Below, piece by piece: positions 25,416 through 34,282 of a stretch of 64,000 nucleotides of DNA. The position numbers and the translations under genes are program-made. How positions within the stretch are numbered: the stretch's first letter is position 1; each line of letters opens with the position of its first letter. The notes below the pieces were generated by a model that saw only the letters and a list, made by a program, of their open reading frames with translations, was not told the origin of the DNA and did not search any database. Source of the DNA: Salegentibacter salegens (GTDB lineage Bacteria > Bacteroidota > Bacteroidia > Flavobacteriales > Flavobacteriaceae); assembly GCF_900142975.1 (NCBI RefSeq), contig NZ_LT670848.1, positions 2,852,001 through 2,916,000 of the forward strand, read 5' to 3'.

Positions 25416-27890
25416 ATGAACAAAAACCAACTCACTCAAATCGCCGAAACCTGGTTTTCTAATCAGGGGTGGAAGCCTTTTGCTTTTCAAAAACAAACCT
25501 GGATTGCTTTTTTGCAAGGAAAAAACGGACTCCTAAACGCGCCAACGGGAAGCGGAAAAACCTATGCTTTGTGGGTGCCAATTGTTTTGAACTATTTAAA
25601 GAAAAACCCTGATTATAAAACGAAACATCAAAAAGGTTTAAAAGCAATTTGGATCACACCACTGCGTGCGCTTTCGGTAGAAATTCAACAGTCGGCGCAA
25701 CGATTTGCTGATGAGATTGATAGCGGATTAACGGTAGGAATTCGCACTGGGGATACGCCGCAAAAAGTGCGGGCTGCGCAGAAAAAGTCGATGCCCGATT
25801 TGCTGATAACCACACCCGAAAGCCTTCAATTGCTGCTGTCATCAAAAAACTACGATAAAACATTTAAAAACTTAAGTGCCGTGGTGGTTGATGAATGGCA
25901 CGAATTGTTGGGCACTAAACGCGGGGTGCAAATGGAACTCGCTTTGTCCCGTTTAAAAACGGTTTCAGAAGATTTACGAATTTGGGGAATCTCGGCCACG
26001 ATTGGGAATTTAGAACAAGCGCGGGAAGTTTTGCTCGGTCCAAATTCCGAAGCCTTTCAAAATTCGGTATTGATAAGAGCGAACTTGAAGAAGAAGATCA
26101 GCGTAAAATCTATTATTCCGAAGAAAATGGAAAAGTTTCCCTGGCGGGGGCATTTGGGTTTACACTTGATTGATGAGGTAGTGCCGATAATTAAAAATTC
26201 CAGAACCACGCTGCTTTTTACCAATACCCGCTCGCAGTGCGAATTGTGGTTTCAGAAATTAATGCACAAATATCCTGAGTTTGCCGGGGAAGTTGCGATG
26301 CACCACGGCAGCATTAACAAGGAAACCCGGCTTTGGGTGGAACAGGCTATTAGAAATGAAACTTTAAAAGCCGTGGTTTGTACGTCGAGCCTTGATTTAG
26401 GAGTGGATTTTGCCCCGGTGGAAACCATTATTCAAATTGGTGGGCCAAAAGGCGTTGCCCGGTTTTTACAACGTGCGGGAAGAAGCGGCCACCAACCGGG
26501 AAAAGAGAGTGTAATTCATTTTTTACCCACACACGCTATAGAACTTATCGAAGCTTCAGCGTTACAAAAAGCAGTGCAAAAAACTGCTGTTGAAGATCGA
26601 ATTCCGTATTTGTTGAGTTTTGATGTTTTGGTGCAATACCTAACCACTTTGGCGGTTTCCGATGGATTTTTTCCGAAGGAAATCTGGCCTGAAATTAAAT
26701 CTACGTTTTGTTTCCAGGGCATTACTGAAGATGAATGGCTTTGGCTACTGAATTTCGTTACCAAAGGCAGTCAGAGTTTGCAGGCTTATGATGAATATAA
26801 AAAAATTGAAATAGAAGAAGACGGCCGCTTTAAAGTGAATGATCGGGGAATTGCACTGCGGCACCGCTTGCAAATTGGAACCATTGTGAGTGATGCGGTT
26901 CTAAGCGTAAAATATATAAAAGGCGGATATATTGGAACTATTGAAGAATGGTTTATTTCTAAGCTCACGCCCGGAGATGTCTTTACATTTGCCGGAAGAA
27001 ACCTGGAATTAGTGCGAATTAAAAGTATGCAGGTTTTAGTAAGAAAATCGAAGAAAAAAACATCAAAAGTGCCCAGTTGGATGGGCGGTAGAATGGCATT
27101 TTCAGCGCAAATGAGTGAACTTTTAAGGGAAGAAATGTATGCGGCTTCAGCTTCTACATCTCCCGGATCTGCCGAAAAATCATTAGAATTGAAAGCTTTA
27201 CGGCCTATACTGGAAAGGCAGCAGAAAGAATCGATTATTCCGAAGCAGGATGAGTTTTTAATTGAAACTTTTAAAACCCGTGAAGGTTATCACGCGATCT
27301 TTTATCCGTTTGAAGGAAGATTTGTACACGAAGCTTTGGGAAGTTTACTGGCGTATCGTATCAGTTTGCTTTCACCAATTTCTTTCAGTATAGCTTTTAA
27401 CGATTATGGATTTGAATTACTTTCAGACCAGGAAATTGATATGCAACAAGTCCTGGATAACGACTTATTTTCCGCGGAATATTTAATGGATGATCTTTAT
27501 AAGAGTTTGAACGCTACAGAAATGGCCAGGCGAAAATTCAGGGATATTGCAGTAATTGCCGGGATGGTTTTTACCGGTTACCCTAATAAACTGATTAAAA
27601 GCAAGCATTTGCAAAGTAGTTCGCAACTACTATTCAGCGTCTTTAAAGATTATGAAGATGATAATTTATTGTATTTGCAATCCTTTAGAGAAACTTTTGA
27701 GCATCAGTTGGAAGAAGGCCGTTTGAGAATGGCTTTAGAACGAATTCAGCATCAAAATATCATATGGAAAAATTGCGAAAAACCAACCCCGTTTTCCTTC
27801 CCCATTATTACCGACAGGTTACGGGAAAAATTGTCTTCAGAAAAACTGGAAGACAGGATTAGGAAGATGCTAAAAAGCCTGGAAAATTAA
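25416..27890 (+). CDS. Ligase-associated DEXH-box helicase (Lhr-like)
   Basis: 824 residues of the Lhr/superfamily 2 group. NAPTGSGKTYALWVPI near residue 38 is Walker A, WITPLRALSVE motif Ia, ITTPESLQLLL motif Ib and VVVDEWHELLGTKRGVQ the DEXH motif. WGISATIGN is motif III; FTNTRSQCELWFQKL, SSLDLGVDFAPVE and GRSGHQPGK are motifs IV to VI. The large C-terminal part fits the winged-helix and Lhr core domains. Such helicases unwind DNA or RNA:DNA 3'-5' in repair. The fourth usual member, the phosphoesterase PdeM, does not follow. Confidence 0.94.
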   Translation: MNKNQLTQIAETWFSNQGWKPFAFQKQTWIAFLQGKNGLLNAPTGSGKTYALWVPIVLNYLKKNPDYKTKHQKGLKAIWITPLRALSVEIQQSAQRFADEIDSGLTVGIRTGDTPQKVRAAQKKSMPDLLITTPESLQLLLSSKNYDKTFKNLSAVVVDEWHELLGTKRGVQMELALSRLKTVSEDLRIWGISATIGNLEQAREVLLGPNSEAFQNSVLIRANLKKKISVKSIIPKKMEKFPWRGHLGLHLIDEVVPIIKNSRTTLLFTNTRSQCELWFQKLMHKYPEFAGEVAMHHGSINKETRLWVEQAIRNETLKAVVCTSSLDLGVDFAPVETIIQIGGPKGVARFLQRAGRSGHQPGKESVIHFLPTHAIELIEASALQKAVQKTAVEDRIPYLLSFDVLVQYLTTLAVSDGFFPKEIWPEIKSTFCFQGITEDEWLWLLNFVTKGSQSLQAYDEYKKIEIEEDGRFKVNDRGIALRHRLQIGTIVSDAVLSVKYIKGGYIGTIEEWFISKLTPGDVFTFAGRNLELVRIKSMQVLVRKSKKKTSKVPSWMGGRMAFSAQMSELLREEMYAASASTSPGSAEKSLELKALRPILERQQKESIIPKQDEFLIETFKTREGYHAIFYPFEGRFVHEALGSLLAYRISLLSPISFSIAFNDYGFELLSDQEIDMQQVLDNDLFSAEYLMDDLYKSLNATEMARRKFRDIAVIAGMVFTGYPNKLIKSKHLQSSSQLLFSVFKDYEDDNLLYLQSFRETFEHQLEEGRLRMALERIQHQNIIWKNCEKPTPFSFPIITDRLREKLSSEKLEDRIRKMLKSLEN

Positions 27891-28396
27891 TTTCTTTCGT
27901 TTAATTTTTTAAGAACGGTGCTTCTTACTATTTCAGTAGTAATTCCAAAAAGTACGTGTGCAAAAAGCTCGTTCATTTGCATTCTTATTGGCACATCGGT
28001 GGGTTTTGGTTCAAGACCCATCAATGGAAGCGAGGTTTCGTGCGTAGTGATCCAGGTAGAACTTCCAAGAATAATTCCGTCTTTAATATTTAATTCATCA
28101 TTGTCTTTCTTTCCAAAACCATAAGCTGCACCAACACTGGCGCCAATTGGGAAATTCACTAATTGTTCGGCTAACTCTTCATTATCAACACTTATCGGAG
28201 AACCGGTGATTTTAGTAGCAAGATCGTCAACTATTTTAATTTGGGCTGAACGTTGCTCAACTTCCCGTACAGTTAAAAAATGCTCTACCAGGCTCTTTAC
28301 CGCTGTGCCGGCTAATCCACCAATAACACCAGCGAGTAATCCACGACCGGTGGCTTTGGAATAAGAATCTTTTTTCAACAAGGCTTGTACTTTCAT
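27887..28396 (-). CDS. DUF1440 / YagU-like membrane-associated protein
   Basis: 169 residues. The start GRGLLAGVIGGLAGTAVKSLVEHF is a glycine-rich hydrophobic segment. FPIGASVGAAYGFGKK and GIILGSSTWITTHETSLPLMGL follow, the DUF1440 pattern of E. coli YagU, linked there to acid tolerance. I infer only an inner-membrane location. It runs convergent to the helicase with a 4-nt overlap of their ends and stands where pdeM would be expected. Confidence 0.75.
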   Translation of the reverse strand: MKVQALLKKDSYSKATGRGLLAGVIGGLAGTAVKSLVEHFLTVREVEQRSAQIKIVDDLATKITGSPISVDNEELAEQLVNFPIGASVGAAYGFGKKDNDELNIKDGIILGSSTWITTHETSLPLMGLEPKPTDVPIRMQMNELFAHVLFGITTEIVRSTVLKKLNERN

Positions 28397-28488
28397 AGTT
28401 TTACGATTTTTACTAAATAAAACTATCCATTATAAGATTTATCTACAATTGTTTAACAAGGATTTAGCAGCAGATATTTAAATTTTGG

Positions 28489-28496
28489 TAATTTTG
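28489..28496 (+). promoter_or_regulatory. -7 box (TAATTTTG) 3 nt before the amidase ATG
   Basis: TAnnTTTG at 28489-28496, with the ATG at 28500. Transcription from such a box normally starts a few bases after its G, so the mRNA would begin at or next to the start codon (leaderless). Confidence 0.45.
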
Positions 28497-28499
28497 AAT

Positions 28500-29279
28500 A
28501 TGGCACAGAAATTAAACACCGCCTTAATTCAGGCAAATTTAAAATGGGAAGACCCACAGGCAAACCGTGGTTTTTTTTCAAAAGAAATTAAAGCCCTTTC
28601 GGAGGATATAGACCTTATTATTCTTCCGGAAATGTTTACTACCGGATTTAGTATGAATGCAAGTAAATTAGCTGAAAAAACCGATGGGTTAACGCTAAAT
28701 TGGATGCGCGAAATGACTAAATTGAAAGACGCAGCGGTAACCGGAAGCGTTATTATAACGGAAAATGATAATTTTTATAATCGGCTTTTCTTCGTTTTTC
28801 CAGACGGAAGTTATAAAATTTACGATAAGCGGCATACGTTCACCCTGGCCAGGGAAGATGAAACCTATACCGCTGGAAAAGATCGATTAATTGTTGATTA
28901 TCGAGGTTGGAAAATTTGCCCGCTGGTTTGTTATGATCTTCGATTTCCTGTTTTTGCAAGAAATACCGAAGATTATGACCTGTTGCTTTATGTAGCAAAC
29001 TGGCCAAGCAAGCGAGTTTTTGCCTGGGATACACTTTTAAAAGCCCGCGCTATAGAAAATATGAGTTATTGCATTGGCGTAAACCGAACCGGAAATGATG
29101 GCGATGGTTACAAGTATAACGGCCACACAGCAGCTTACGATTGTTTGGGAAAAAATCTTACCGAATTGGATCTCGAAAAACCTTTTATAAAGGAAATTTC
29201 GCTGGAAAAAAAGCATCTTGAGGAAACCCGAGGTCAATTAAAATTTCTTCAAGATAGGGATGAATTTACTCTAAAGTAA
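28500..29279 (+). CDS. Nitrilase-family amidase (YafV / omega-amidase type)
   Basis: 259 residues of the carbon-nitrogen hydrolase family. The catalytic triad is Glu in ILPEMFTTGFSMN (about 43), Lys in YDKRHTFTLARE (about 109) and Cys in PLVCYDLRFPVFARN (about 142). MFTTGFSMN and the RH after the lysine match omega-amidases, which hydrolyse alpha-ketoglutaramate and alpha-ketosuccinamate. The exact substrate is inferred from family resemblance. The frame stays open to a TTG at 28485, but this overlaps the promoter box, so the ATG is used. The 3' end overlaps the convergent lipoprotein gene by 14 nt. Confidence 0.88.
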   Translation: MAQKLNTALIQANLKWEDPQANRGFFSKEIKALSEDIDLIILPEMFTTGFSMNASKLAEKTDGLTLNWMREMTKLKDAAVTGSVIITENDNFYNRLFFVFPDGSYKIYDKRHTFTLAREDETYTAGKDRLIVDYRGWKICPLVCYDLRFPVFARNTEDYDLLLYVANWPSKRVFAWDTLLKARAIENMSYCIGVNRTGNDGDGYKYNGHTAAYDCLGKNLTELDLEKPFIKEISLEKKHLEETRGQLKFLQDRDEFTLK

Positions 29280-30879
29280 AAGTTTCTGGCATATCCCAGT
29301 TAGCTCGAACATCTATGGTATCTCGATAATACTGAATTTCCTCTGGCTGAATTCTTTTTAGGTAATTCCCGGTGTCCCATTTTTGGTTTTCATTATCGTC
29401 AAAAATTACCCGAATAAGGTATTTTCCGGGCTTTAAAAACCGGAAATGTAAGTTAGTATTGCCATTAGAATATTTTTCGGCCTGTACTTCTCCTTTTTCA
29501 TTGGTGAGTTGCACTAGCAGCGGAAAACGATTAATATTTTGAAGCGTTAAAATAATGCTACCATAATCGGCATAAGATTTTGTGTTTAAACTCTGCTGAA
29601 TAGTATCGTTGGTTTTTTCAAATAGATCGGTAATTGCTCCCGGTAAAGCCGTGAGTCGATAATCGGTGCTTTCTTCTTTTTCAAAAGAAATTATAATTTC
29701 ATTTTCCAGGCGACGCATTTCAGTATTAAAAGGAATTATAACAGAATCTCCATCCCGAATACTAATTAGATCCTGATTAAAATCTGTGATTGGAGTATTC
29801 GCTTTCAGTTTAAAATCCTGTTCAAACTCAATCCCGCCAGAAGGTTCGGTTGTAATATTTAGCGAATCACGGTCGGCTTCGGCTATTTTTGTAAATAAAG
29901 TATCTCGCCGGGTAGGGCTCACTACTTCAAACGAAAGGCTGTCATATTCAGGTCGGATATTATACCAATAATAGAGTGTATCGGTTTTTCGATCTTTTAC
30001 AATTCTAGATTGAAAACCTTCAGGTTCTGGGGTTAATAAATTTATTTCTACACTATCTACTCCTTTTTTACCTTCATAACCAAATAAGATTTGATTTCCT
30101 TTTAGTAGTTTAGGTCTTTTGGCTTCAAATTCCAGTTCTTCTTTAAAAATGGTGATATTGAAAGTAGAATCTGTAGGCAACGTGATGTAATCTTCAATAA
30201 AACCTATTTTTTCAGATTTAGGATTAAAATTATAATTATCGTTATTGTCTTCTACAGCCAATATTTGATAAGTACCTTCCTTAAGGTTTTCGAGTTCAAA
30301 ATTTACGCTACTGTCTAAAGTATAGGTGATATATCTTGGGGTTTGCTTGTAAACTAATGAATCCGAAAAAGTTGAATCTACTTCGTATAAAAAAATAGAA
30401 ATAAATTCGTTTGGCGCTTTTAGATAAGCGTCTTTTATAGTTCCTGAAATTTTTAAAGAATCCAGGTAATCGCCGGTAGAAAAAACATATTTAAAATACG
30501 GTAAGGGGTTGCCCTCGTTATTATCTACAATACTTTTTCCAAAATTTACGGTATAGGTTGTGTTTTCCTGAAGGGAATCCAGGTTTTGTATGCGAACATC
30601 TTTGCGCGCCGTCCCCATAGGTATAATTGTTGGGCGTGGTTCTATTGGTGGTGATATTACTATTTGCTGGCGTGCATCTTCCAATTTCACGTATTCGTTG
30701 AAGAAAATTCTAATTTCATCAGCAGAGAAATTTGTGTTGTAATTTTCAGGGTTTGCCCTTATAAATTTTGGTGGTTCTTCATCTTTTGGGCCCCCTTCAG
30801 GCATTCCTTTTTTTGCACATTGTACACAAAGCAAAAGGAGAGCGGCAACAAGTAAAATTCCGGGAATTTTTTTCAGCAT
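29266..30879 (-). CDS. Lipoprotein with Ig-like (SbsA/Big_5) domain
   Basis: 537 residues. The signal peptide MLKKIPGILLVAALLLLCVQ is followed by Cys21, the likely lipid site, then KKGMPEGGPKDEEPPKFI. The Ig-like domain starts near residue 35 (KFIRANPENYNTNFSADEIRIFFNEYVKL) with VISPPIEPRP and NTTYTVNFG. The rest is beta-rich with no catalytic motif. Flavobacterial genomes usually carry one copy. Function unknown; an outer-membrane or periplasmic structural role is likely. It lies 58 nt after comF on the same strand. Confidence 0.85.
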   Translation of the reverse strand: MLKKIPGILLVAALLLLCVQCAKKGMPEGGPKDEEPPKFIRANPENYNTNFSADEIRIFFNEYVKLEDARQQIVISPPIEPRPTIIPMGTARKDVRIQNLDSLQENTTYTVNFGKSIVDNNEGNPLPYFKYVFSTGDYLDSLKISGTIKDAYLKAPNEFISIFLYEVDSTFSDSLVYKQTPRYITYTLDSSVNFELENLKEGTYQILAVEDNNDNYNFNPKSEKIGFIEDYITLPTDSTFNITIFKEELEFEAKRPKLLKGNQILFGYEGKKGVDSVEINLLTPEPEGFQSRIVKDRKTDTLYYWYNIRPEYDSLSFEVVSPTRRDTLFTKIAEADRDSLNITTEPSGGIEFEQDFKLKANTPITDFNQDLISIRDGDSVIIPFNTEMRRLENEIIISFEKEESTDYRLTALPGAITDLFEKTNDTIQQSLNTKSYADYGSIILTLQNINRFPLLVQLTNEKGEVQAEKYSNGNTNLHFRFLKPGKYLIRVIFDDNENQKWDTGNYLKRIQPEEIQYYRDTIDVRANWDMPETFTLE

Positions 30880-30937
30880 AATTTAAAAATGAAATCTAAA
30901 AGCAAAGAAACAATTATTTTAGGTTTTAACGCGGGTA

Positions 30938-31618
30938 TCAATCTGTAATTGCCATAGTGGCAATACTTAATTTGGTATTTTTAATTTTGAGCAATTTATT
31001 TCCACAGGCTTCCAGGGTAGCACCGGTGGTTACCAGGTCGTCAACCAGTAAAATATGCCGATTCTCCAGTTTTTCGTGATTTTCTATCATAAAAGTAGCA
31101 TCTATAGCTCCCCACCGGCCAAGACGTTTTTTAAAAGTTTGGGTGCGCGAACTCGTTTTTTTTACCAGGACGTTTTCAATAAATTCGGCATCTAATTTAT
31201 TGGCGAGCTCTTTTCCAAATCCGGTAACCTGGTTAAAGCCTCTTTTCTTTAATTTTTTACGATGAAGGGGAACCGGGATTACACAATTAATCTCTTTGAA
31301 TCCGGGATGCAATTTCAGTTCTTCGCCAAGCCAATTTCCCAAAAAACTACCAACTTCTTCCTTTTTTTTATATTTAAGATTATGAATAAGATTTTGCACC
31401 ATTCCTTTCTTTTTAAAATAAAGTAAAGAAGTGGCGTTTTCAATGCTTAAGCGGGCGTCAAATACTTTTTTAGTGGCATTTTCGTTATCAAGATGGTAAT
31501 TAGTAATGGGGAGTTTATGTAAACAGGAAGTGCAAATTACTTCTTCTGCCTTTAATAATGGGCTATCACAGCAATTACAAATAGTTGGGTAGAACAGGTT
31601 TGTTAAATCGTGAAACAT
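30938..31618 (-). CDS. comF: ComF family phosphoribosyltransferase-like protein
   Basis: 226 residues. The N-terminal double zinc ribbon has CNCCDSPLL then CTSCLHKLP. The PRTase part contains VIPVPLHRKKLKKRGFNQV and the PRPP loop ILLVDDLVTTGATLEACGNKL near residue 190. ComF proteins take part in uptake of transforming DNA and in replication restart through primosome contacts; the flavobacterial copies are not tested. It is divergent from the coiled-coil gene at 31680. Confidence 0.9.
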   Translation of the reverse strand: MFHDLTNLFYPTICNCCDSPLLKAEEVICTSCLHKLPITNYHLDNENATKKVFDARLSIENATSLLYFKKKGMVQNLIHNLKYKKKEEVGSFLGNWLGEELKLHPGFKEINCVIPVPLHRKKLKKRGFNQVTGFGKELANKLDAEFIENVLVKKTSSRTQTFKKRLGRWGAIDATFMIENHEKLENRHILLVDDLVTTGATLEACGNKLLKIKNTKLSIATMAITD

Positions 31619-31629
31619 TTGTTAAGTCC

Positions 31630-31661
31630 TTGCGGTTTACCTTATTAAACTCCTAAATTTA
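31630..31661 (+). promoter_or_regulatory. Promoter of the coiled-coil gene
   Basis: TTG at 31630-31632 and TAAATTTA at 31654-31661, 21 nt apart, fit the Bacteroidetes -33/-7 layout. TAAATTTA is its own reverse complement, so the same -7 could serve the divergent comF gene. Confidence 0.45.
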
Positions 31662-31679
31662 CAAACAAAATTTATTAAT

Positions 31680-32564
31680 ATGATGACCGAAAAGAAAAAC
31701 AACACCGCGCTTAAAATTTTAACCGGAGTGTTAGCAGTGGCCTTGCTGGCCTTAGGTATCTATACAATTAAATTCTACAACGAAGAGAAGGAAAATAAAG
31801 CCATTCTTACCAAAGAGAAAGAGGTAATAGAAGATGAGCTTAACGATTTAATTATAAAATATGATGAAGCCATAGATGAAAATCAGGTGATGGATCAAAA
31901 CCTGGTAGATGCCCGAAATAGAATTGAGCGTTTGCTGGATTCAGTAGAAGATAATGAGGCCAACCTGGTTTTAATTTCTCGCTATCGCAGGGAAATTAGT
32001 AATCTAAAATCTGAAAAAGATCGGTTATTTAGAGTGGTAGATAGTTTAAACCGCCAAAACCAAATGATGTCTCAAACTTTAGACAGTACTAACGTAATTC
32101 TACAGGAAAGAACAAGAGTTTCTGATTCTTTGCAAACTACCAACCAGGATCTTTCTAATAAAGTAGATCGTGCAGCACAGCTCAAAATCACAAATCTACG
32201 TGGCGAAGGTGTTATTGTAAGAAATAGTGGGAAACTGGTAGAAAACGATCGCACTCGAAGAATAGACCAGGTTAGAACATGTTTTACCATAACTGCTAAC
32301 GATCTTGCCGGTCCCGGAGAAAGAGATATGTATGTGCAGGTTTATAATCCAGAAAATGAATTGGTAGGTGATGAAATTGTGGTAGAACACGAGGGCGGGC
32401 CTATGGTTTATAGTGCAGCTTCAAAAGTTTATTACGAAAACAACGAGTTAGATGTGTGTTTGTTAGCGAACACTAACGAAGATAGATTGCTGGAAGGTAC
32501 CTATAAAGTTTACATTTATGCAGATGCAACTTTACTGGGAACAGCCTCTTTTAACCTAAGATAA
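31680..32564 (+). CDS. Membrane-anchored coiled-coil protein, unknown function
   Basis: 294 residues. A single helix (ALKILTGVLAVALLALGIYTIKF, about 9-31) is followed by a coiled coil of some 130 residues (heptads through NRIERLLDSVED and NLKSEKDRLFRVVDSL). A beta-rich C-terminal domain follows (KITNLRGEGVIVRNSGKLVENDRTRRIDQVRTCFTI). The latter resembles domains of other Bacteroidetes hypothetical proteins but I cannot name it. Periplasmic side likely. A strong terminator follows. Confidence 0.8.
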   Translation: MMTEKKNNTALKILTGVLAVALLALGIYTIKFYNEEKENKAILTKEKEVIEDELNDLIIKYDEAIDENQVMDQNLVDARNRIERLLDSVEDNEANLVLISRYRREISNLKSEKDRLFRVVDSLNRQNQMMSQTLDSTNVILQERTRVSDSLQTTNQDLSNKVDRAAQLKITNLRGEGVIVRNSGKLVENDRTRRIDQVRTCFTITANDLAGPGERDMYVQVYNPENELVGDEIVVEHEGGPMVYSAASKVYYENNELDVCLLANTNEDRLLEGTYKVYIYADATLLGTASFNLR

Positions 32565-32584
32565 TTAAAACCTAAAATTCAAAG

Positions 32585-32616
32585 GCCGCCCTGCTGTTTA
32601 TCAGGGCGGTTTTTTT
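32585..32616 (+). terminator. Rho-independent terminator
   Basis: GCCGCCCTG and CAGGGCGGT pair around an 8-nt loop and are followed by a T7 run. The T-run merges into the -7 box of glyS. Confidence 0.85.
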
Positions 32617-32623
32617 ATTTTTG
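32616..32623 (+). promoter_or_regulatory. -7 box (TATTTTTG) 4 nt before glyS
   Basis: TAnnTTTG ends 4 nt before the glyS ATG, with the preceding terminator stem directly upstream. It suggests a leaderless or near-leaderless glyS mRNA. Confidence 0.45.
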
Positions 32624-32627
32624 TCCT

Positions 32628-34166
32628 ATGGCAAAACAAGAAGACTTTTTTAAAAATGTAATATCCCATGCTAAAGAGTATGGGTATATTTTTGCGTCGA
32701 GTGAAATATACGACGGACTTAGTGCGGTTTACGATTACGGACAAAATGGAGCAGAATTAAAGAAAAACATCAAAGAATACTGGTGGAAAAGTATGGTGCA
32801 GCTGCACCAGAACATCGTAGGTTTGGATGCGGCTATTTTAATGCACCCAACCACCTGGAAAGCTTCGGGCCACGTAGATGCATTCAACGACCCTTTAATT
32901 GATAATAAAGATTCTAAAAAGCGCTATCGGGCCGATGTTTTGGTGGAAGATTATGCCGAAAAAATCAATCAAAAAGCGCAGAAGGAAATTGCAAAAGCAA
33001 GAAAACGTTTTGGCGATAAGTTTGATGAAGAAGAATTTATAAGCACTAATCCGCGGGTAATTCGTTATAAAAAGGAAGAAAAAGAGATTTTGGAACGCCT
33101 TGCAAAATCACTTACCGATGAAAACTTAGCTGACGTAAAAGCGCTAATTGAAGAGTTGGAAATTGCCTGCCCTGAAACAGGATCCAGAAACTGGACTGAT
33201 GTAAAACAGTTCAACCTAATGTTTGGAACTAAACTGGGAGCTTCAGCCGATTCTGCAACAGATTTATATTTGCGTCCTGAAACCGCTCAGGGAATTTTTG
33301 TAAACTTTTCTAACGTGCAAAAAACCGGGAGGATGAAAATTCCTTTTGGAATAGCTCAAATAGGAAAAGCTTTTAGAAATGAAATTGTTGCGAGACAGTT
33401 TATCTTCCGCCAGCGGGAATTCGAACAAATGGAGATGCAATTTTTTGTGCGTCCTGGTGAAGAACTAAAATGGTTTGAACACTGGAAAGAAACCCGCCAG
33501 AAGTGGCATGCTTCTTTAGGTTTGGGCGAAGAAAATTATCGTTTTCACGATCACGAAAAAATGGCGCATTATGCTAATGCCGCTACCGATATAGAATTTA
33601 ATTTCCCATTTGGATTTAAAGAATTGGAAGGAATTCATTCCAGAACCGATTTTGACCTTAAAGCACACGAAGAACATTCAGGAAAGAAATTACGTTTCTA
33701 CGATCCCGAAATGAAAGAAAATTACGTGCCTTATGTAATTGAAACTTCTATTGGTTTAGACAGAATGTTTTTAGCGGTTTTTTCAGCTTCATTAAAAGAA
33801 GAAGAATTGGAAGGCGGCACCAGCAGAACAGTTTTAAAATTACCCGCAGTACTGGCACCAACTAAAGCTGCGGTTCTTCCGTTAGTTAAAAAAGATGGTT
33901 TACCCGAGCTTGCTCACGAAATTATAGAAGAATTAAAATGGGATTTTAGAGTTCAGTATGACGAAAAAGATGCAATTGGGCGCAGGTACCGCAGGCAGGA
34001 TGCAGCGGGAACTCCGCTTTGTATTACAGTAGATCATGATTCTCTTGAAGACAAGAAAGTTACTGTGCGTTATCGTGATACTATGCAGCAAAAACGAGTA
34101 GATATTACAGAACTTAAAACACTTATTCAAGAGGAAATAGATTTCAAAACCTGGATGAATAAATAA
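32628..34166 (+). CDS. glyS: Glycyl-tRNA synthetase (homodimeric type)
   Basis: Charges tRNA-Gly with glycine. It is the single-chain alpha2 class II enzyme (512 residues), not the alpha2beta2 type. IYDGLSAVYDYGQNGAELKKNIKEYWW opens the core. PETAQGIFVNF and GKAFRNEIVARQFIFRQREFEQMEMQFFV (motif 2) are typical. YVIETSIGLDRMFLAV is motif 3, and the anticodon-binding domain follows from about residue 400. A terminator follows the gene. Confidence 0.97.
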   Translation: MAKQEDFFKNVISHAKEYGYIFASSEIYDGLSAVYDYGQNGAELKKNIKEYWWKSMVQLHQNIVGLDAAILMHPTTWKASGHVDAFNDPLIDNKDSKKRYRADVLVEDYAEKINQKAQKEIAKARKRFGDKFDEEEFISTNPRVIRYKKEEKEILERLAKSLTDENLADVKALIEELEIACPETGSRNWTDVKQFNLMFGTKLGASADSATDLYLRPETAQGIFVNFSNVQKTGRMKIPFGIAQIGKAFRNEIVARQFIFRQREFEQMEMQFFVRPGEELKWFEHWKETRQKWHASLGLGEENYRFHDHEKMAHYANAATDIEFNFPFGFKELEGIHSRTDFDLKAHEEHSGKKLRFYDPEMKENYVPYVIETSIGLDRMFLAVFSASLKEEELEGGTSRTVLKLPAVLAPTKAAVLPLVKKDGLPELAHEIIEELKWDFRVQYDEKDAIGRRYRRQDAAGTPLCITVDHDSLEDKKVTVRYRDTMQQKRVDITELKTLIQEEIDFKTWMNK

Positions 34167-34189
34167 ATATAAAATATTTTTTAGATTAC

Positions 34190-34228
34190 AAAAGGAGCGA
34201 TTAATTAACTTAATCGCTCCTTTTGTTT
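34190..34228 (+). terminator. Rho-independent terminator after glyS
   Basis: AAAAGGAGCGATTAA and TTAATCGCTCCTTTT, 15-bp perfect arms with a 5-nt loop, followed by T-rich sequence. Confidence 0.85.
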
Positions 34229-34282
34229 TAGATAAGCATAGAATCATTATTTTTAGAAAGTAAAAGAAGAAGTCTAGTCAAA

